DNA of 64,000 bases, from positions 54,448 to 118,447 of the forward strand of contig JAJDEN010000036.1 of NCBI GenBank assembly GCA_029259775.1, in the 5' to 3' direction. Below the pieces are notes generated by a model, which ran no database searches, was not told the origin of the DNA, and was given only the letters and a program-made list of their open reading frames with translations. Both the position numbers and the translations under genes were made by a program. Numbering within the stretch: the first letter of the stretch is position 1; the number at the start of each line of letters is the position of its first letter. The DNA comes from Planctomycetota bacterium. GTDB lineage: Bacteria; Planctomycetota; PLA2; JAEUHO01. This document shows positions 53,416-63,191 of the stretch, one piece after another.

Positions 53416-54489
53416 TCACAGCCGCGCCAGCAACGCCTTCGCCGCATCGCGGCGGCCCTCGCCCACCGATCGCGGGACCACCTGCACGGCCGCTGCGACC
53501 TGGGCAGGGCTGGCGCCGACCCGTACGGCGGCGCGCATGTGCCCGAGCAGCGGATCGTCGAGACCACCCAACGCCGTGAGCACCGACACAGCGAGCAGCT
53601 CGCGCTCGAGCAACGAGAGCCTGCCCTCACGCGCGAGCACGCGACCGTAGGCGTGCTCGATCGTCCAGCGCGCGAGCATCGGGTCGAGTTCCTCCAACCC
53701 CGCGAGGATCGCGTCGGCCTTCTCGCCATACACGGCACGGAATACCTCGAGGCCTCGCGCGCTGCGGTCGGGTGCTTCGGCGTTCTGGCTCGTGCGCGCG
53801 CCGAGGATCTCTCGCGTCGCCCCGAAGGCCGAGATCGCGCGCGGGTACCCCGCGTAGGGAACGATCTGCAGCAGCGTCTCCGCCAGCCGCTCGGGCGTCT
53901 CGCCCTCCGCGCGCGCTGCCGCGGCCTCGCGCACGAGCAACGACAAATCCCCCACCGCGGCCGCGGCCGCCATCGTCAGGAGGCGTCGCGGTAGGTGGGC
54001 GCCGGCCTCCGCAGGACCCGCCGGCTCCACCCACGGAGCCTCCATCCAGGAGGCGCCTTCGCCCGCCAGATAGCGTCTCAGCGCCGCGTGGTACGGCGCG
54101 TCGAGACGGCCGGCGACCTCGGCGTCGGGCACCCACGCCACGTCGTCGATCCCCTCGCCCGCGGCGGGTGTCCCGCGCATCTCGACCTCGAAGAAGAAGG
54201 AGCGCCAGGTGTAGAGCAGCGCGCCATCGGGCCGCTCCTTGCGGCCATCCACGACGAGAAGCAGCTCGCCGACGGCGGCCTCCATCCCCGTCTCCTCGTG
54301 CAGCTCGCGCACCACCGCGTCCGGCAGGCGCTCGCCGGGGAGTACGCCGCCCCCCGGAAGATCCCAGAAACTTCGCTTCTGGCCCTGGGTGATGCGCGGA
54401 TTGCGGACGAGCAGGGTGCGCCCGTCGCGCCGAGCGAGGCCAAAGGCGGCATCCCCGTGCCCGGACGGATCGGCGACGAACTCGCTCAT
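53416..54489 (-). CDS. Nudix hydrolase - carboxymuconolactone decarboxylase-like fusion
   Basis: 357 aa from ATG 54489. Residues 1-150 are a Nudix domain with a complete Nudix box (G-G-V-L-P-G-E, seven residues, R-E-L-H-E-E-T-G). About 165-357 is a CMD/AhpD-like helical domain (L-L-Q-I-V-P-Y-A-G-Y-P-R-A-I-S-A and E-R-E-L-L-A-V-S-V-L-T-A-L-G-G). The AhpD-type C-x-x-C is absent, so the second half is closer to gamma-carboxymuconolactone decarboxylases than to peroxidases. I know of no standard pathway that needs this pairing. Confidence 0.83.
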   Translation of the reverse strand: MSEFVADPSGHGDAAFGLARRDGRTLLVRNPRITQGQKRSFWDLPGGGVLPGERLPDAVVRELHEETGMEAAVGELLLVVDGRKERPDGALLYTWRSFFFEVEMRGTPAAGEGIDDVAWVPDAEVAGRLDAPYHAALRRYLAGEGASWMEAPWVEPAGPAEAGAHLPRRLLTMAAAAAVGDLSLLVREAAAARAEGETPERLAETLLQIVPYAGYPRAISAFGATREILGARTSQNAEAPDRSARGLEVFRAVYGEKADAILAGLEELDPMLARWTIEHAYGRVLAREGRLSLLERELLAVSVLTALGGLDDPLLGHMRAAVRVGASPAQVAAAVQVVPRSVGEGRRDAAKALLARL

Positions 54490-54674
54490 GCGGGGGGTTG
54501 TACCGCGGATCGCTGCCCCAAGGCGAGGCGGCTCGCGCGCCAGAACGCCGTAGACGGCTGATCCCGGGCCCCAGCGGGCCATCCAGGCCTCAAGGCGGGG
54601 CGCCTGGACAGCCGATAAGACTCCGCAGCTCTCGACGGGGTGGGGGCTGCTCAAGGTCTTGGGGAGCCCTAGGA

Positions 54675-57209
54675 ATGCGCCTGAACGAGCCGACTCGCCA
54701 CGCACTGGCGCGCGCTGGGGTCCTCCTCGCCGCGGGCAGCTGCGTGTGGGTGCTCGACAGCCTGCCGCCGGCCGGCATGGGGCTGCGCGCTGCACTCCTG
54801 GCGCTCTCGGCCGTCTTCGCCCTCGGACTCCTGATCCCTTCGCGCTGGCAGACCGCGCCGATCCAGCTCGGCCTGCTCACGGTGGATCTCGTGGCGCTCG
54901 GCGTCATCGGCTGCGTCTTGGTTCAGGGCTCGATCGTCGGATCCGACGCCCGCATCCCGTTCCTCTCCGCGTACGTCGTCGCCACGCTCGTCGCCGTCGT
55001 AGGTCACCGCCTCGGCGCCGCCTTGCTGGGACTTCTCGGTGGTGCGATGGTGCTCGGCGTGGGTCTGGCGATGACCGTGGGCGCCAACTGGACGCCCCAT
55101 CCCGTCCTCATGGTGGTGCAACTCGTGCTGCTCGCCGCCACGGCCTTCCAGACCGTTTGGATTGCAGGCAGCCTCAAGCGGGAAGCCCACCGCAATGAGC
55201 TGACCGCCAGGGTCGACCAGGAGATGCGGCAGCGTGAGGCCGCCGCGTCCGAGCTCGTCTCCTTCGCGCAGGCCTTGGCCGACAGCAGCTCGCTCGGCGA
55301 CATCGCCGAAGCGGTGCTGCGCCACTTGCGCTGTCACACGGATCTGTCCTCGCGCGCCATGGTCCTCGAATCCGAAGGCGAGGACATCGCCCTATGGGAA
55401 GAGGCCGGACGGCTGGACAAGGACCACATCGAGCGCCGTCGCCTGCGTCTGCAGGAGAGCCTCTCGCGCGTCGGCTCCAGCTTCATGGTGCGCCGCCTCC
55501 AGTGCCACGCGACGGCCCTGGACGACGCACCCCTGGAACCCGAGTTCCGCACCGCGGTGGACATCCCGCTGAAGATCGACGGCCGCGTGGCCGGTGTGCT
55601 GCTGCTCGGTGACGCGCGTGTCGGCGCGCTGCCGCCTGAGCGTATCGGCGTGCTCGTCGATATCGCACGCCGTGCCAGCGACGCGATCCGACGCCTCGAG
55701 CGCCTGCGCGATCACGAGAACCGCCGCACCGCGCTGCTGCTGCGGCAGATGCGCGAGGGTGTGCTGCTCCTGGGCACCGGCGGCTCGGTGCTGCTCGCCA
55801 ACCCGGCCGCCCGCGCGGCGCTGGACGGCTGCGCGCTGGAGGACGACGACGCATCGGCCCCGCCGCGCATCGGAGACCTCACGCTCGCCGAGCTCGCGAG
55901 CGCACCGCCCGGCGTCTCGCGTCGCTTCCGTGCGACCATCAGCGAGCCGGGCCACGAGACCCCGACGCAGCTGGCGTGCACGGCCATCTGCGTGCTGGAC
56001 CGCGGCCGCCGCATCGGCACGCTCGTCACGCTCTCCGACGTCACGGAAGAGGAGCTGGCCCGCAACCGGATCATGCAAGCCGAGAAGATGACCCTCGTCG
56101 GCCAGACGCTCGCCGGCGTGGCGCACGAGCTGAACAATCCTCTCGCCGCGCTGATCGGCTACGCGGACCTCCTCTGCAGCCAGGAGCTGCCCGAGGACAT
56201 CGAGAAGCCGATCCACCAGATGCGCGAACAAGCCCTGCGTTCGACGCGCATCGTGCGGAACCTGCTCAACTTCGCCCGGCGCCGCAACCCCGAGCGCGTG
56301 CCCACGTCGCTCCGGGAGCTCATCGACAGCACCGTGGAGCTCTTCGCGTACGAGGCCAGGCTCGCGGGCACCGAGATCGACCTCGAGATGGACGACGACC
56401 TGCCGCGCGTGCTGGCCGACAAGCACTCGCTGCAGCAGGTGCTCGTCAACCTCGTCCAGAACGCGCTCCATGCGCTCGAGGACTGGCACGGCTCACGCGT
56501 GCTGACCATCCGCGCGCGCGGCGACGGCTCCCACATCTCCGTGTCGATCTCCGACTCCGGTCCCGGTGTCCCGGAAGAGCTGCGCACGCGTGTCTTCGAA
56601 TCGTTCTTCACGACGAAGGGTGCGACCAAGGGCACGGGCCTCGGCTTGGCGCTCTCGCGCTCGATCGCCCAGGATCACGGTGGCGACTTGCTGCTGGCCC
56701 CCGACACAGGCTCGGGCGCTTCCTTCACCATCCGCCTCCCCCGCCACCAGGCGGGTGCGGTCTCGATGACGGCGCCGGCCAGTGCGGACGAGGAGGGCTA
56801 CGCCGTCCCGCAGCGCGTGCTGGTCGTCGACGACGAAGCCTCGGTTCGCGAGACACTCGTCGCCCAGCTTGGCGCCATGGGCTCGCGGGTGGACAGCGCC
56901 TCGAACGTCACGGAGGCGCTCAGCATGGTGCGCAGCACGAAGTACGAAGCGTTGATCGTGGACATCCGCATGCCCGGCAAGAGCGGCCTCGACTTCCACA
57001 AGTCGATCTCCGAGAGTGATCCCTTCCTGGCCGACCGGGTGGTCTTCATCACGGGCGACTTCGTCAACGACGACCTGCTGCGCCGCGCGCTCGACACGGG
57101 CCGCCTCCTCCTCGAGAAGCCCTTCACCATGCGCGAGCTGGCCACGGCCCTCGGCAAGACCGCAGCGGGCCCCATGGGTGAGCAGAGTGGCGAGCGCCTG
57201 AGCGCCTAG
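54675..57209 (+). CDS. Hybrid sensor histidine kinase with C-terminal receiver
   Basis: 844 aa. About six N-terminal membrane helices (15-165), a coiled-coil linker, a GAF-like domain (about 200-345), a PAS-like domain (350-455) and a HisKA domain with phospho-acceptor His484 in V-A-H-E-L-N-N-P. The HATPase has N596, D-S-G-P-G (627-631) and G-T-G-L-G-L (653-658). A receiver domain (714-830) has D719/D720, phospho-Asp763 in I-V-D-I-R-M-P-G and K815. No output domain or separate regulator follows. Its stop overlaps the convergent MFS stop. Confidence 0.92.
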   Translation: MRLNEPTRHALARAGVLLAAGSCVWVLDSLPPAGMGLRAALLALSAVFALGLLIPSRWQTAPIQLGLLTVDLVALGVIGCVLVQGSIVGSDARIPFLSAYVVATLVAVVGHRLGAALLGLLGGAMVLGVGLAMTVGANWTPHPVLMVVQLVLLAATAFQTVWIAGSLKREAHRNELTARVDQEMRQREAAASELVSFAQALADSSSLGDIAEAVLRHLRCHTDLSSRAMVLESEGEDIALWEEAGRLDKDHIERRRLRLQESLSRVGSSFMVRRLQCHATALDDAPLEPEFRTAVDIPLKIDGRVAGVLLLGDARVGALPPERIGVLVDIARRASDAIRRLERLRDHENRRTALLLRQMREGVLLLGTGGSVLLANPAARAALDGCALEDDDASAPPRIGDLTLAELASAPPGVSRRFRATISEPGHETPTQLACTAICVLDRGRRIGTLVTLSDVTEEELARNRIMQAEKMTLVGQTLAGVAHELNNPLAALIGYADLLCSQELPEDIEKPIHQMREQALRSTRIVRNLLNFARRRNPERVPTSLRELIDSTVELFAYEARLAGTEIDLEMDDDLPRVLADKHSLQQVLVNLVQNALHALEDWHGSRVLTIRARGDGSHISVSISDSGPGVPEELRTRVFESFFTTKGATKGTGLGLALSRSIAQDHGGDLLLAPDTGSGASFTIRLPRHQAGAVSMTAPASADEEGYAVPQRVLVVDDEASVRETLVAQLGAMGSRVDSASNVTEALSMVRSTKYEALIVDIRMPGKSGLDFHKSISESDPFLADRVVFITGDFVNDDLLRRALDTGRLLLEKPFTMRELATALGKTAAGPMGEQSGERLSA

Positions 57210-58456
57210 CCTCTGCCTGAAGAAGCTGCCGCCGGTTCGCGCCAGCGCCAGGCGAAGAAGCCCACGACCCCACAGAGCGCGCCAAACACACCGGCGATGC
57301 CGAACAGCACGCGCGGACTCGTCAGCTCGGCGATCCACCCCGAGAGCGCGGCGGACAGTGCCGTCATGCCGACCACGGTGATGCTTACGAGCGCGAACAC
57401 CTTGCCGTGGCGGTCCGCCGGCACGTGGCGCTGGATGAGGCTCGTGCGTCCGACGACGATGAGGGGAATGAACACCCCGTGCGCCACGATCACGACGAGC
57501 GAGAGCGCGTAGTCCTCGATCCAGATGTAGGGCAGGTACGTCAGCCCGTCCATGACCATGCCCCAGAGCACGACCTTGCGCATCGGCCACCGCCGCCCGA
57601 GTGTCGCCAAGGCGAGCGATCCGAGCACCATACCCACGGCCATGCAGCCCTCGAACCACGCGTAGGCGCCCGGCCCGAGCCCGAACTCGCCTTCGACCAG
57701 CAACTGGGCGCCCACGATCGCGGGGCCCATGATGGCGAGGTTGTCGAGCGCCGTGAGCAGGAGCAGGCCACCGGTGAGCGGATCCTTCAGACCGAACGCC
57801 AGACCGGCGCGCGCATCGCTCAGGAGGCGCGTCTTGTGCCTCACAGTGCGGTCGCGCTTGGGCAGCACCATGCACATGAGAAGGATCGCTGAGACGAGAT
57901 ACGTCGCGCCGTCGATCTGCATCACGCGCACGATGCCGCCGATCTCGTCTTCACTCCCTTCGAGGCCGAGGAGCAGGCCGCCGAGCCCCAAGCCGACGAC
58001 CATGGCCAGTTGGCCGGAGGTCTGCATGACCGCGTTCCAGCGCGGCAGGGAGCGCGCTCCGATCAGCGTGGGCAGCAGGGTGTCGCGGGCAGGCAGGAAC
58101 GGCGTCGAGAAGGTTGCCAGCAGGAACCCGACACCGACGATCAAGCCGAAGCTGACGCCGCCCCACAAGGCAGCGAGCAGGGGAATCGACATCAGCAGCG
58201 CGGCGCGCAGCAGATCGCTCAACACCATGACCCGGCGCTGATCGGTGCGATCCACCCAGGCGCCCGCGATCGGGCCGAGCAGGAGATAGGGCAGGAAGGC
58301 GAAGAACACGGCGAGGCCAACGAGGGACTCACGGTCACCTGTCGCCGCGGCAAGCCAGGCGAGGCACGGCATGAACAGCGCGTCGCCGGCGACGGAGATG
58401 AACTGCGCGCTCCACAGGAGGAGCGCGTTGCGACGGAACGTCAGCTCGCGTGTCAC
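57206..58456 (-). CDS. MFS transporter
   Basis: 416 aa from GTG 58456, which overlaps the stop of the ABC ATPase gene (GTGA). Twelve hydrophobic helices. Near the start A-Q-F-I-S-V-A-G-D-A-L-F and the loop G-A-W-V-D-R-T-D-Q-R-R (MFS motif A-like). It resembles the enterobactin-exporter/macrolide-efflux branch (MFS_3). The overlapping ATPase is puzzling, since MFS transporters do not use ATP. Confidence 0.87.
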   Translation of the reverse strand: MTRELTFRRNALLLWSAQFISVAGDALFMPCLAWLAAATGDRESLVGLAVFFAFLPYLLLGPIAGAWVDRTDQRRVMVLSDLLRAALLMSIPLLAALWGGVSFGLIVGVGFLLATFSTPFLPARDTLLPTLIGARSLPRWNAVMQTSGQLAMVVGLGLGGLLLGLEGSEDEIGGIVRVMQIDGATYLVSAILLMCMVLPKRDRTVRHKTRLLSDARAGLAFGLKDPLTGGLLLLTALDNLAIMGPAIVGAQLLVEGEFGLGPGAYAWFEGCMAVGMVLGSLALATLGRRWPMRKVVLWGMVMDGLTYLPYIWIEDYALSLVVIVAHGVFIPLIVVGRTSLIQRHVPADRHGKVFALVSITVVGMTALSAALSGWIAELTSPRVLFGIAGVFGALCGVVGFFAWRWREPAAASSGRG

Positions 58457-59220
58457 AGCACGCGCTCGAAGAACGCGCGCGTGCGCTCGTGCTTCGGGTG
58501 CTCGAGGACCTCGGCCGCCGAGCCGACCTCGAGGATCCGTCCGTGCTCGAGGAACGCCACGCGATCGGCGCCCTCGCGAGCGAAGCCGAACTCGTGGGTG
58601 ACGACGACCAGCGTTCGGCTGTGCTGCGCTGCGAGATCGCGCATCACGTCGATCACCTCCGCGCTCATCTCCGGATCCAGCGCGGAGGTCGGCTCGTCGA
58701 ACAGGAGGATCTCGGGATCCATGGCGAGCGCACGCGCAATGGCGACGCGCTGCTGTTGTCCGCCGGAGAGCTGGCGCGGGTAGACGTCCTGCTTCGCGGC
58801 GAGGCCTACGCGCTCGAGCAGCTGCACGGCTTGATCGCGCGCGTCGGCCGGCGCGCGGCCGTCGACCGTGACCGGGCCGAGCGTCACGTTCTCGAGCGCG
58901 GTCTTGTGCGGGTAGAGGTGGAAGGCCTGGAACACGAAGCCGACGCGGCGCCGGAGCGCGGTCCACCAAGGATCGGTCGGCTGCCCGGCCGGCGGGCCAA
59001 GCGGCACATCGGTGGCGAGCACGCGCAGATCGCCGCCGTCCCGGATCTCGAGGCCGTTCACGAGGCGGAGCAGGGTGGACTTGCCGCCGCCGCTCGGGCC
59101 GAGCAGGGCCAAGACCTCGCCCTGGGAGACGTCGAGGTCGATGCCGCGCAATACCTCGAGCTCGCCGTAGCTCTTGGTCACGCCCCGGAACGCGATGGAA
59201 ATGGGCGCCTTGTCTGCCAT
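58453..59220 (-). CDS. ABC transporter ATPase, polar amino-acid (GlnQ) type
   Basis: 255 aa from ATG 59220. Walker A G-P-S-G-G-G-K-S-T (about 42-50), Q-loop F-Q-A-F-H-L-Y-P-H, signature L-S-G-G-Q-Q-Q-R, Walker B I-L-L-F-D-E-P-T-S-A-L-D-P-E and H-loop T-H-E. The insertion at P-T-D-P-W-W is unusual. No permease or binding protein is adjacent; it is instead coupled to an MFS gene. Confidence 0.9.
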   Translation of the reverse strand: MADKAPISIAFRGVTKSYGELEVLRGIDLDVSQGEVLALLGPSGGGKSTLLRLVNGLEIRDGGDLRVLATDVPLGPPAGQPTDPWWTALRRRVGFVFQAFHLYPHKTALENVTLGPVTVDGRAPADARDQAVQLLERVGLAAKQDVYPRQLSGGQQQRVAIARALAMDPEILLFDEPTSALDPEMSAEVIDVMRDLAAQHSRTLVVVTHEFGFAREGADRVAFLEHGRILEVGSAAEVLEHPKHERTRAFFERVL

Positions 59221-59321
59221 CGACACAGCATCGGTCGATGCGTCCGCCGCCGCCCGCCCTTTTTGGGGTGCGGACGCGGTGCCTGGCCCGCGCACGGCAG
59301 GGGAGCAGGTAGGCTTGGGGC

Positions 59322-59756
59322 ATGCGCCTGCTCGTGACCCTGGCCGTCTCCATCGCCCTCGCCTGGGGTGTATGGACGCTCCTCGGGACGGATGACGAGC
59401 CCGAGGCCACCATGCCGGACATCCCCACGGAGCCCCCGCCGGCGACGCCGACGGCCAACGGCACGGTCCGCTACGGCATCCCGACCACGGTGACGCTCGT
59501 CATGCTGGTGAAGACCGAGGGCGGCAACGTGCCGCAGAAGACGCGCGCCGGCTACCGCGCGGGTGGGGACGATCGCCTGCGCACCGTCGATCGCGACGGC
59601 AAGATCATGTTCACGGACGTCCCGACCGGGCCCGTCACGCTCCTGGTGCGCGCCCCCGGCTACGAGGATATCGAGCAGAAGCGCTACCTGACGGGCGGGG
59701 TTCGCGCCGACGCGGTGCTGACCCTCAAGCCGCGACAGGCATCCAAAAAGCCCTGA
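59322..59756 (+). CDS. Small anchored protein with carboxypeptidase-regulatory-like domain
   Basis: 144 aa. A hydrophobic N-terminus (M-R-L-L-V-T-L-A-V-S-I-A-L-A-W-G-V-W) and a Pro/Thr-rich linker are followed by a transthyretin-like beta-sandwich (I-M-F-T-D-V-P-T-G-P-V-T-L-L-V-R-A-P-G-Y), the pattern of CarboxypepD_reg-like domains. Likely periplasmic. Confidence 0.72.
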   Translation: MRLLVTLAVSIALAWGVWTLLGTDDEPEATMPDIPTEPPPATPTANGTVRYGIPTTVTLVMLVKTEGGNVPQKTRAGYRAGGDDRLRTVDRDGKIMFTDVPTGPVTLLVRAPGYEDIEQKRYLTGGVRADAVLTLKPRQASKKP

Positions 59757-59841
59757 TCCGGTGTAACGGATAGGGTTTCCGGGGATGCGCCGCGCGCCAT
59801 ACGGGGCCACAATGGCCGCGCATCACGCCATGGAGCCGCCC

Positions 59842-61311
59842 ATGCCCCGTCCTCCCGCCACCCTCGCGCTCCTCGCCGCGGTCCTCCTCGCCGCCGCCTG
59901 CGGCGGAGGCAGCGGAGGCTTCGTCTCCGAGACGAGCGGAGGCGACAACGACCCCGTGGACCGCGCGGCCAAGGCGATCGTCGCCGCCGACGTGAACGGC
60001 GACGGGATCAGCGACGTCCTCGAGATCCCCGTCCCGCCGACGGACGGCAGCGAGCCGGCCGAGCCGCGCTGCTGGCTCGGTGACGAGGGCGGCCTCGGCA
60101 CCGAGGCCAGCGACCGCGCGTACCCCACGGTCGACGCGATCCAGAGCGACCTCGGCCGTCTGTACCCGGACCGGATCCTCGATGACGAAGGCGCCCATCG
60201 CGCGGGCGGCGTGCCCTACGCCGTCATGCACATGGACGACGCGACGGCGGCCGAGGGCGATCCCGTCATCGACGCGCTGCGTCCCCAGAGCGGGCGTGTC
60301 GGTGCCCTGGTCGGGATCCGGGGCAGCGGCCTCGCCGCCCGCGGTGAGGCGACGACGGTCTCGTTCGACGACCTCGACGCCCGCGTCATCCTCGCGCTCC
60401 CGCAGTTCGTGCTCGTGATCGTGCCCGACGCCGCCCCCCTCGGGACCGTCGAGGTCGTCGTCACCCGCGGTACGGTCGGCAGCGCCGCGTCGCCCTTCGA
60501 GGTCGTGGCCGCGCCCACGCCGCATGTGGACAGCGTGCGGCCGGATCCGGTCGTGCCCGGCATCCTCGCGATCGTGCGCGGCGAGCACCTCGGTACACCC
60601 GCGGACGACGTGAGCGTCTCCTTCGGTGGCGTGGACGCCGAGCATGTGTTGGCCCTCGGCCGCAAGCTGTTCGCCGAGGTCCCCGCCGGTGCCATCAGCG
60701 GCCGGCTCATCGTCACGGTCAACGGCATCCCGAGCAACGGCGTGCAGGTGGAGGTCCGCGGCGAGCTCGACGCGCCGACGCTCACCAGCGTCACACCCGC
60801 GGCGGCATCCGCCGGCAGCCTGGTGCGACTCGCAGGCGCGGACCTGTTCGTGATCGGCCAGCGCCCGACCGTCAGCTTCGGCACGGCGCAGGCATCGATC
60901 TTCGGGCGCACGCGCGGCGGCATCCTCGCCATCGTGCCGACGGGTGCGAACGGCGACGTGACGGTCACCGTCGGTAGCAGGTCTTCGAACGGCGTCGCCT
61001 TCGAGCTGCTCGAGCGGCGCGACCCCGCCATCACCAAGATCACGCCAGACAGCGGCGCCCGAGGCGACCTGATCACGATCGAGGGCACGGACCTCTACGA
61101 CCTCCGCGGCCTGTTCCGCGAGGACGGCCCGTCGGGCCTGCCGCTCCGGCTGCCGCGCGTGACCTTCGGCGAGCGCCGGGCCTTCTTCGCCTTCCCTTCC
61201 GAGCGAGGTCTCGAGGTGATCGTGCCCTTCGGCGCCGGCACGGGCGTGGTGGACGTCGTCGTCGCGCTGGGCGACCTCCGGAGCAACGGCGTCCCCTTCA
61301 CGCTCCGCTAG
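59842..61311 (+). CDS. IPT/TIG-domain lipoprotein
   Basis: 489 aa from ATG 59842, with GGAG 6 nt upstream. Lipobox A-A-A-C near residue 20, then a Gly run. A short calcium-type D-V-N-G-D-G-I-S-D (about 50-58) precedes three to four IPT/TIG immunoglobulin-like repeats (V-D-S-V-R-P-D-P-V-V-P-G, L-T-S-V-T-P-A-A-A-S-A-G, I-T-K-I-T-P-D-S-G-A-R-G). A cell-surface binding or structural protein. Confidence 0.82.
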   Translation: MPRPPATLALLAAVLLAAACGGGSGGFVSETSGGDNDPVDRAAKAIVAADVNGDGISDVLEIPVPPTDGSEPAEPRCWLGDEGGLGTEASDRAYPTVDAIQSDLGRLYPDRILDDEGAHRAGGVPYAVMHMDDATAAEGDPVIDALRPQSGRVGALVGIRGSGLAARGEATTVSFDDLDARVILALPQFVLVIVPDAAPLGTVEVVVTRGTVGSAASPFEVVAAPTPHVDSVRPDPVVPGILAIVRGEHLGTPADDVSVSFGGVDAEHVLALGRKLFAEVPAGAISGRLIVTVNGIPSNGVQVEVRGELDAPTLTSVTPAAASAGSLVRLAGADLFVIGQRPTVSFGTAQASIFGRTRGGILAIVPTGANGDVTVTVGSRSSNGVAFELLERRDPAITKITPDSGARGDLITIEGTDLYDLRGLFREDGPSGLPLRLPRVTFGERRAFFAFPSERGLEVIVPFGAGTGVVDVVVALGDLRSNGVPFTLR

Positions 61312-61430
61312 GGAGGCCGTCACCCTCCGGTAGGCAATCTGGCCCCCTGAGGCGGCTTCCGGGCATTCTTCGCCCTCCCGGGGCCGTGCGCACACACTCG
61401 TCGATCCAGACCCCCTCGGAGGCTCGATCG

Positions 61431-63185
61431 ATGAAGTTCCCCCACCTCATGCTCCGCGCCATGCTCCCCATCGCGCTCGTCTTGTCCCTCGCGCTCGTCG
61501 GCTGCGGCGACAGCGGCACGAAGGGCAAGAGCGGCGACGGGATGCTGTCGATCGCGGCACCCAAGCAGGCCAAGGTGGACGAAGGCCTCGCCAGCCTGGT
61601 GCCCACGAACGCGGTCGCGATGGTCTACGTGAGCTCCGCGGCCAAGCTCGAGAGCAGCATCAAGACGCTCATGGGCAAGATCGACCCGGCCAGTGCGGAC
61701 GGCGTGGATCTGGGCGAGAAGATCGGCCCGATGCTCATGGGCCAGGACGCGTTGTGGGACAAGTCCAAGCCGATGGCCATCGCCATTGCGCTGCCTCCGG
61801 AAGGTGCGGACATCGGTGACGCCATGCAGGGCATGGCCATGATCTTCGGCATGAAGGACGCGGCCGCCGCCAAGGCGGCGATGGAGGTCCAGTTCAAGGA
61901 CGCTCCCGCGGATCAGAGGCCCGCGATCACGGTCGCCGGGAACTACCTCACGATCGCCGCGAGCGCCGGCGCGAAGTTGGGCGGCTCCACGCTCGCCACG
62001 ACGGCGCCTGAGGGTGACGTCGGCCTGCGCATCGACCTAGCGGCAATCGTCGCGCGCTACCGCACGGACATCGACGCCGGCATGGACGAGATGCAGCAGG
62101 GCATGGACAAGTCCATGGGCACGATGCCCCCGGGCGCGGCGCAGTTCGCCGACATGTTCAAGGGCATCGCCGGCAAGCTCCGTGACCTCGTCGACTCCGC
62201 GGAGACGCTCGACATCGGCATCTCGGTCGACGGCGACAACGTGGACGTGTCGATCGGCTTCACGGCCAAGGCGGGCAGCAAGCTCGATGACCAGGGCCAC
62301 GACCACAGCAGCCTCGCCGCCATGGCAGGCCTGCTGCCCGAGGGGATGCCGGTCAACCTGCTGATGTCGATGGACCTCGGCGCGCTCATGGACTGGATCA
62401 AGCCGCTCATGCAGGTCGGCATGGACGCCATGCCCGACGACCAGAAGGCCAAGTTCAAGGCCTACATGGACGAGACCTCCGAGATGACGAAGCTCCTGGG
62501 CCCCAACATCGCCATGGCGCTGGGCATCGGTGAGAACGGCATGGAGATGGTCGAGGTAATCGACTGCAAGGACACCGCCACCTACCTCCAGCGGGTCGAC
62601 AAGATGTTCGCAAGCGACATCTTGAAGGGCGTCACCGGCATCGCCGTCCAGAAGGCGGGCACAACGCAGGTCGCCGGCGTCGACGTGCACACCTACGGCA
62701 TCACGCTGGACATGGCGAAGCTGATGTCGGCGCAAGGACAGACGCCCGACCCGGACGCGAGCGCGATGGCCTCCAAGGCCATGACGGCCCTCTTCGGTGG
62801 CGAACAGATGAAATTCCACATGGCGGCCTTGGACAACAAGCTCCTGTTCACGATGGGCGCGCCGGCCGGCCTCGCCAAGGTGATCGAGGCCGCTCGCTCG
62901 GGCGCCAAGGCGCCTGCGGCCCTTCAGGGCGCGATCGATCGCGCTGGCGGTAAGCCGACCTTCGTCCTCCACGTGGATGCGCGCAAGATCGCGCGCCAGG
63001 TCGTGGGCTTGGTCAAGCGCATCATGGGGGACGACAAGGCGGGCGCGAAGCTGCCTGAGATCCCGGCCGGCGAGCCGGTCCCGATCCTGGTGTGGGGCAA
63101 GCACGACGGCCGTGTGTACGGTGGCGGCTTGCGCGTCGACGTCGGCGGCATCGCCGGCATGGCCAAGGCGATGGGCGGCAAGTAG
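61431..63185 (+). CDS. Large lipoprotein, DUF3352-like
   Basis: 584 aa from ATG 61431 with GGAGG upstream. Lipobox L-V-G-C near residue 25. The mature protein opens L-A-S-L-V-P-T-N-A-V-A-M-V-Y-V-S-S, as in DUF3352-type envelope proteins, and is rich in Met, Asp and Ala, with repeated segments such as M-D-E-M-Q-Q-G-M-D-K-S-M and M-D-L-G-A-L-M-D-W. High Met content could hint at metal handling or simply at its fold. Followed by 15-bp tandem repeats and the thioredoxin-like gene. Confidence 0.75.
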   Translation: MKFPHLMLRAMLPIALVLSLALVGCGDSGTKGKSGDGMLSIAAPKQAKVDEGLASLVPTNAVAMVYVSSAAKLESSIKTLMGKIDPASADGVDLGEKIGPMLMGQDALWDKSKPMAIAIALPPEGADIGDAMQGMAMIFGMKDAAAAKAAMEVQFKDAPADQRPAITVAGNYLTIAASAGAKLGGSTLATTAPEGDVGLRIDLAAIVARYRTDIDAGMDEMQQGMDKSMGTMPPGAAQFADMFKGIAGKLRDLVDSAETLDIGISVDGDNVDVSIGFTAKAGSKLDDQGHDHSSLAAMAGLLPEGMPVNLLMSMDLGALMDWIKPLMQVGMDAMPDDQKAKFKAYMDETSEMTKLLGPNIAMALGIGENGMEMVEVIDCKDTATYLQRVDKMFASDILKGVTGIAVQKAGTTQVAGVDVHTYGITLDMAKLMSAQGQTPDPDASAMASKAMTALFGGEQMKFHMAALDNKLLFTMGAPAGLAKVIEAARSGAKAPAALQGAIDRAGGKPTFVLHVDARKIARQVVGLVKRIMGDDKAGAKLPEIPAGEPVPILVWGKHDGRVYGGGLRVDVGGIAGMAKAMGGK

Positions 63186-63191
63186 CCGAAC

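Noticed and set aside
57206..57225. CTAGCCTCTGCCTGAAGAAG as a second end of the IS5-type MITE
   Set aside because: It resembles the MITE end with several mismatches, but it encodes the last residues of the MFS protein and has no partner end or second CTAG nearby.
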